10,797 bases of DNA from contig CAYFQM010000023.1 of NCBI GenBank assembly GCA_964345385.1, positions 1 to 10,797 of the forward strand, given 5' to 3'. The notes below the pieces were generated by a model. It did no database searches, was not told the origin of the DNA, and saw nothing but the letters and a program-made list of their open reading frames with translations. The position numbers were made by a program, and so were the translations under genes. This stretch comes from CAG-1000 sp964345385 (GTDB lineage Bacteria > Bacillota_I > Bacilli_A > RF39 > UBA660). Positions 8,345 through 10,797 of this stretch are shown here, in pieces; positions within the stretch are counted from its first letter, which is position 1, and each line of letters opens with the position of its first letter.

Positions 8345-8352
8345 TTCCTTTT
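8322..8352 (-). terminator. Rho-independent terminator after the DUF1003 gene
   Basis: A perfect 10-bp stem (AAAAGGAATT / AATTCCTTTT, arms 8343-8352 and 8328-8337) closes a 5-nt loop. It begins 4 nt after the DUF1003 stop and ends in a run of five T on the minus strand. The stem is AT-rich but symmetrical and correctly placed. Confidence 0.65.
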
Positions 8353-8356
8353 ATTA

Positions 8357-8752
8357 TTATTTTGTTTCTTTTTCATTTGATTCATCTAAATACTTTAAAA
8401 TTTTATTTTGATTTGATTGAACTTTTTTATTTTCTTCATGAAGTTCTTCTAATAAAAGTTCACTTTTTAAATCAACTTTATAATCATTCTTTCCTCTTAA
8501 TGTATCTTTTTTGGATGTTCTATTTTGACTCATCATTATAACTGGAGCTTGAAGAGCCGCAACACATGATAAAAATAAATTAATTAGTATAAATGGATAT
8601 GGATCAAATGATTGACCATAAAATTCTAAAACTATATTTAAAACAATCCAGCTAATTAATAAAAGTATAAACGAAAATATAAATATCCAACTACCTGTTA
8701 TATTAGTAATTTTATCAGCTAATCTATCAGACCATGTTTCACTTTCTAACAT
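8357..8752 (-). CDS. DUF1003 family membrane protein (main part; N-terminus frameshifted)
   Basis: The 131-residue frame carries the DUF1003 (PF06210) signature: SDRLADKITNITGSWIF at the front, first membrane helix about 22-42, DPYPFILINL leading into the second helix (about 53-73), AALQAPVIMMSQNR and NDYKVDLKSELLLEELHEE. A charged, probably coiled-coil tail follows. The biochemical function of the family is not known to me. The ATG at 8752 has no Shine-Dalgarno, and the frame stays open upstream to a TGA at 8810-8812 without any other ATG, GTG or TTG. The extra upstream residues (DEQIAIDVDKN) look like the lead-in usual before RLADK in this family. The true start is probably ATG 8880 in another frame (see that entry). 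Unless the shift is bypassed, this part is made only by reinitiation 8 nt after the upstream frame ends. Flanked by terminators on both sides. Confidence 0.85.
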   Translation of the reverse strand: MLESETWSDRLADKITNITGSWIFIFSFILLLISWIVLNIVLEFYGQSFDPYPFILINLFLSCVAALQAPVIMMSQNRTSKKDTLRGKNDYKVDLKSELLLEELHEENKKVQSNQNKILKYLDESNEKETK

Positions 8753-8760
8753 ATTTTTAT

Positions 8761-8880
8761 CTACATCAATTGCGATTTGTTCATCAATAATAACTCCATT
8801 AATTGTTCTTCATCTTCTGTTTCTAATTGTTTATTTTTTAAAAGCATTTTAACAATATCTTTTCTTGTTTTTGGATTCAT
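8761..8880 (-). pseudogene. N-terminal part of the DUF1003 gene, separated by a probable 1-nt deletion
   Basis: A 39-codon frame starts at ATG 8880 with a strong Shine-Dalgarno (AAAGGTG, 5-nt spacer) and ends in TAG at 8761-8763. It begins MNPKTRKDIVKMLLKN and continues with EDEEQLMELL, then runs into residues that look out of frame. The DUF1003 frame overlaps it, offset by one base. Adding one base near 8788 would join ...EEQLMELL to IDEQIAIDVDKN and on to SDRLADK, giving one continuous protein of about 170 residues. The sequence therefore looks like one gene broken by a single-base deletion, whether a real mutation, an assembly error or a recoding site. The alternative is a genuine small leader peptide coupled to DUF1003. 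Confidence 0.65.
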
Positions 8881-8885
8881 AACTA

Positions 8886-8892
8886 CACCTTT
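8886..8892 (-). promoter_or_regulatory. Strong ribosome binding site in front of the DUF1003 N-terminal frame
   Basis: AAAGGTG lies 5 nt before ATG 8880. It is the only good initiation signal upstream of the DUF1003 domain, which is why I place the intended start at 8880 rather than 8752. No convincing -35/-10 pair was seen between it and the terminator at 8946. Confidence 0.65.
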
Positions 8893-8910
8893 ATAATAAT
8901 TAGATAACAC

Positions 8911-8946
8911 TAAAATAAAAAAAAATAGAAACTTTCGTTTCTATTT
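8911..8946 (-). terminator. Rho-independent terminator of the paralogous membrane-protein pair
   Basis: A perfect 10-bp stem (AAATAGAAAC / GTTTCTATTT, arms 8937-8946 and 8923-8932) closes a GAAA tetraloop. On the minus strand the hairpin is followed directly by TTTTTT and another T run. The stop codon of the upstream gene (TAG, 8941-8943) lies within the stem. Confidence 0.85.
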
Positions 8947-9735
8947 ACACTCCATATCTAAATCTTTCAATTTATAATATTTAGCTCTTATAATATCTTC
9001 ATATACTTGATTACCTTTATATTCTATAAAATAATCTCCTTTAATTAATTCATCTTGATATAAATTATAATTATCACATAATGTAAGATCTACATCTTTA
9101 TCATTAGCATCTTTTATAATATGATTATCATATAGCCTTGTTCCCTTAATAATAATTCCAGATGGTTTAACTTTAATACTTTCAATTACCATATCAGTAT
9201 GATGCTTATCAATTTCTTGATATTTATGTATATCTTTACCATCTCTATCATATAAATATAAAATAGTTGTTCTATAAGTATCAGTTTTAAACAGTTCAAT
9301 AATAAAAGTTTTATTATAATAATATATATTTGCTTCTTCCCAATCTTTATAATCAGTTGCGACTGGAGTTTCATTAATAGTAATACTTCCAAGTATATTT
9401 TTTTCTTTATCAGGTGTTGAATATACTACTGATGAACCATTAAAGTTTTTAGTACATTTAGCTTTAACGCAGCTAGCTGTATTTAATAAATATACTTTAG
9501 TTTCATCTAACTTTTCTGCAGTATTTTCTTGTTCTTCTGGTTCTTGTTCTATAGGTTCTTCAGGCTCTTCTATAGGTGGCTCAACTTCAACTGGTCCATT
9601 ATTTTGATTTGTCACTTCTTCACATTTATGTCCACTTCTTCCTAATAACAAGCCAAATACAAAACATAAAGCTATAATAACAACCAAAATAATTAAAAAT
9701 TTTTTAAGACTAATTCTTTTACTTTCAAATTCCAT
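8941..9735 (-). CDS. Single-pass membrane protein with acidic Pro/Glu stalk and cysteine-containing outer domain; paralogue of next gene upstream
   Basis: A 264-residue protein of no family I recognise. A basic N-terminus (ESKRISLKK) precedes one membrane helix (about 14-32), then a juxtamembrane Cys38, a Pro/Glu-rich linker (about 48-73) and a domain of about 180 residues. Other cysteines are Cys89 and Cys94 (CX4C), Cys220 (LCDNY) and Cys263 near the C-terminus. The domain aligns with the 241-residue neighbour throughout: W..A.IYY, R.T.LYLYD, DMVIE, GTRL, CD.YN.Y, G.Y...Y.G, and all five cysteines. N-in/C-out topology follows from the basic N-terminus and the linker. The start is ATG 9735 because GAGGGTGA sits 5 nt upstream; GTG 9756 would extend it by 7 residues and overlap the upstream gene. 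The gap to the upstream gene is 13 nt, so the two are probably cotranscribed. Role unknown; a cell-surface function is inferred. Confidence 0.88.
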   Translation of the reverse strand: MEFESKRISLKKFLIILVVIIALCFVFGLLLGRSGHKCEEVTNQNNGPVEVEPPIEEPEEPIEQEPEEQENTAEKLDETKVYLLNTASCVKAKCTKNFNGSSVVYSTPDKEKNILGSITINETPVATDYKDWEEANIYYYNKTFIIELFKTDTYRTTILYLYDRDGKDIHKYQEIDKHHTDMVIESIKVKPSGIIIKGTRLYDNHIIKDANDKDVDLTLCDNYNLYQDELIKGDYFIEYKGNQVYEDIIRAKYYKLKDLDMECK

Positions 9736-9740
9736 TACAT

Positions 9741-9748
9741 TCACCCTC
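9741..9748 (-). promoter_or_regulatory. Ribosome binding site deciding the start of the 264-residue membrane protein
   Basis: GAGGGTGA is followed by a 5-nt spacer and ATG 9735. It lies downstream of the alternative GTG at 9756, so the shorter start is preferred. Confidence 0.7.
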
Positions 9749-10474
9749 TTATACACACTTAATTAAAGAATCTTTAACAAGTACATATTCTAAATTTGTT
9801 AAATTAGCATACTTACCAGATCCTAAATAAATTAATTCATATTTTCCACTTACTACTTCATTAGCATATTTATTATATACATCACATTTAGATAAATCAG
9901 TATTATCAGTTACTTCTCCATTAGGATTCATACTATAAATACTAGGTCCTGTTGTTAATCTAGTTCCATCTATTGAAATTTTATCATCAAAAACAGTTAC
10001 CTTTTCTATCACCATGTCAGGATACTTACTATCTAACGCATATAACTTATTTACTGTATCAGCTTTATCATCAAAAATATATAAATAAGTACTTCTAGCT
10101 TTAACATCATTAGTTAAAATCACTATTAAGCTATCTACAAAATATATTTCTGCGCTTGTCCAAGCTTCCATCTTAGGTAATACATCAACATCATTAATTT
10201 TAAGCACTTTTTCATTATCACTTATATTAGATGATGAAAATACTACTTTATTACTGTTGTGCTCTGTCTCACAAACCTCTGTATTACAATCAGATGTAGT
10301 AACTTTAAAAGATGTTTCTTTATTAGTGTTTTCTACCTGATTATTTTCCTCCACTGGTTTAGTTTCACATTTAACTGAATTATAGCCTACTTTATAACCA
10401 ATAATTATAAAAACTATTGCAAATACCACAATAATTACTGAAGCTACAATTAAATTTAATTCTCTATCTTCCAT
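9749..10474 (-). CDS. Single-pass membrane protein with cysteine-containing outer domain; paralogue of next gene downstream
   Basis: A 241-residue protein of no recognised family. A short N-terminus (MEDRELN) precedes one membrane helix (about 8-27), then Cys36 just outside (VKCETK), a short Asn/Glu-rich linker (about 41-55) and the outer domain. Cys63 and Cys68 form CX4C; Cys197 lies in KCDVYNKY and Cys240 two residues from the end. Shared motifs with the neighbouring paralogue: WTSAEIYF, ARSTYLYIFD, PDMVIEKV, GTRL and CDVYNKY. The linker is shorter and less proline-rich than in the paralogue. The acidic N-terminus and the lysines after the helix make topology less clear-cut, but matching cysteines argue for the same C-out arrangement. 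Start ATG 10474 is chosen because AAGGAG lies 5 nt upstream; GTG 10480 overlaps that site. First gene of a two-gene unit with its own candidate promoter. Confidence 0.88.
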   Translation of the reverse strand: MEDRELNLIVASVIIVVFAIVFIIIGYKVGYNSVKCETKPVEENNQVENTNKETSFKVTTSDCNTEVCETEHNSNKVVFSSSNISDNEKVLKINDVDVLPKMEAWTSAEIYFVDSLIVILTNDVKARSTYLYIFDDKADTVNKLYALDSKYPDMVIEKVTVFDDKISIDGTRLTTGPSIYSMNPNGEVTDNTDLSKCDVYNKYANEVVSGKYELIYLGSGKYANLTNLEYVLVKDSLIKCV

Positions 10475-10479
10475 ATACA

Positions 10480-10485
10480 CTCCTT
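10480..10485 (-). promoter_or_regulatory. Ribosome binding site deciding the start of the 241-residue membrane protein
   Basis: AAGGAG with a 5-nt spacer before ATG 10474. The in-frame GTG at 10480-10478 overlaps this site by one base and so is unlikely to be the start. Confidence 0.7.
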
Positions 10486-10493
10486 ACTCTTAT

Positions 10494-10523
10494 ATAATAC
10501 CACATTAAAAAAGATAAATACAA
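10494..10523 (-). promoter_or_regulatory. Candidate promoter of the paralogous membrane-protein pair
   Basis: An extended -10, TGG followed by TATTAT (TATTAT at 10494-10499), lies 18 nt from a weak TTGTAT -35 (10518-10523) on the minus strand. It sits within and just after the terminator of the upstream gene. Transcription would start near 10486-10488, only about 12-14 nt before the ATG, with AAGGAG almost at the 5' end. Confidence 0.45.
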
Positions 10524-10539
10524 TATTATTTATCTTTTT
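10505..10539 (-). terminator. Rho-independent terminator after the BspA-like gene
   Basis: A 13-bp perfect stem (AAAAAGATAAATA / TATTTATCTTTTT, arms 10527-10539 and 10508-10520) closes a 6-nt loop and continues into six T on the minus strand. It starts 12 nt after the stop of the BspA-like gene. The A and T runs on the two arms mean it could act in both directions. Confidence 0.6.
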
Positions 10540-10551
10540 AACATAAAACAC

Positions 10552-10797
10552 TTACTTAACTATACAGTTCAATCCTGCTGGTTTATTAGAACTGACATTA
10601 AACTTATCTGCATCAGCTTGAGTCCTTGCATAACCTACTGTAGCATTTGAATCTCTGAACATATATTGAGTATTAGTTACATTACTTGTATTAAATGAAC
10701 TTAAATCTAAGGTTAAAGCTTTTGAAACAGAAAACATACCACTCATATTTGTTACATTACTTGTATTAAATGAACTTAAATTTAAAGTTGTGGCTTT
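10552..10797 (-). CDS. BspA/DUF285-type leucine-rich repeat surface protein, C-terminal end only
   Basis: The frame is open from the right edge to TAA 10552, giving the last 81 complete codons of a longer protein. It has two 25-residue repeats built on LSSFNTSNVTNMSGMF and LSSFNTSNVTNTQYMF, the hallmark of the BspA-like / DUF285 (PF03382) repeats of surface proteins in Bacilli, mycoplasmas and oral or gut bacteria. A non-repeat tail follows (GYARTQADADKFN...NKPAGLNCIVK), a terminal unit I associate with this family. No LPXTG or membrane anchor is present at this end, so any export signal or anchor must lie in the missing part. Such proteins are usually thought to bind host or neighbouring-cell surfaces. 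ATG 10746 is an internal Met within the repeats, not the start. Confidence 0.85.
   Translation of the reverse strand, partial: KATTLNLSSFNTSNVTNMSGMFSVSKALTLDLSSFNTSNVTNTQYMFRDSNATVGYARTQADADKFNVSSNKPAGLNCIVK
10676..10797 (-). repeat. 75-bp tandem coding repeat in the BspA-like gene
   Basis: The bases from 10676 recur from 10751, a period of 75 bp (25 codons). The first 31 bases of each copy are identical, and 42 of the 47 comparable bases match before the window ends. This is the DNA face of the DUF285 protein repeats, and the near-identity points to recent duplication or ongoing homogenisation. Confidence 0.85.

Noticed and set aside
8881..8922. Promoter for the DUF1003 gene (TATTAT just before AAAGGTG)
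   Set aside because: No acceptable -35 lies 16-18 nt upstream, the stretch is almost pure A/T, and the start point would remove the ribosome site.
9186..9392. A 68-codon open frame on the minus strand, rich in Ile, Leu and Lys
   Set aside because: It lies wholly inside the 264-residue membrane-protein gene in another frame, and its composition is what AT-rich out-of-frame reading gives.
10552..10746. A complete 64-residue small gene starting at ATG 10746
   Set aside because: The same frame stays open to the window edge and carries another copy of the repeat, so this Met is internal to a longer surface-protein gene.
10676..10797. Regularly spaced direct repeats as a possible CRISPR array
   Set aside because: The 75-bp period is a whole number of codons and encodes DUF285 repeats; the intervals also code for protein and are similar to each other.

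Overview
The window is a very AT-rich stretch (roughly a quarter GC by eye) of a low-GC Gram-positive bacterium. Every gene lies on the minus strand. It has a Gram-positive-type PolC, an alanine racemase, a MurJ/YtgP-type lipid II flippase and a BspA-type repeat surface protein. TGA is used as a stop in ATGA overlaps and Trp is TGG, so this is a walled bacterium using the standard code. An uncultured gut-type Bacilli or Erysipelotrichia-like lineage (RF39-like) fits best, but that placement is inference.

Layout in the direction of transcription (right to left). (1) 10797-10552: the 3' end of a BspA/DUF285 repeat protein, closed by a hairpin terminator. (2) 10474-8941: two tandem paralogous single-pass membrane proteins of no family I recognise, sharing a five-cysteine pattern. 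They have their own candidate extended -10 promoter and end in a strong terminator with a GAAA-type loop. (3) 8880-8357: a DUF1003 membrane protein whose N-terminal part lies in another frame, so it looks frameshifted by one base. A hairpin terminator follows. (4) 8298-1: a compact five-gene operon, polC, walJ/yycJ-like MBL nuclease, alr, ATP-grasp ligase, murJ-like flippase (cut by the window edge). Junctions are a 4-nt ATGA overlap, 24 nt, 1 nt and another 4-nt ATGA overlap.

The operon joins replication (PolC), a nuclease family linked to repair and division, and wall-precursor genes (alanine racemase, an ATP-grasp ligase of the sugar-transfer-associated type, lipid-linked precursor flippase). 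A second candidate promoter just before alr could let the wall genes be transcribed separately. The adjacent racemase, ligase and flippase suggest a step that adds an amino acid or similar group to a lipid-linked precursor before export; this is a hypothesis. The three candidate promoters lie so close to their genes that leaders would be only about 8-14 nt long.

There is no gene-free stretch over 300 bases, and I saw no tRNA, rRNA, CRISPR, transposase or riboswitch.
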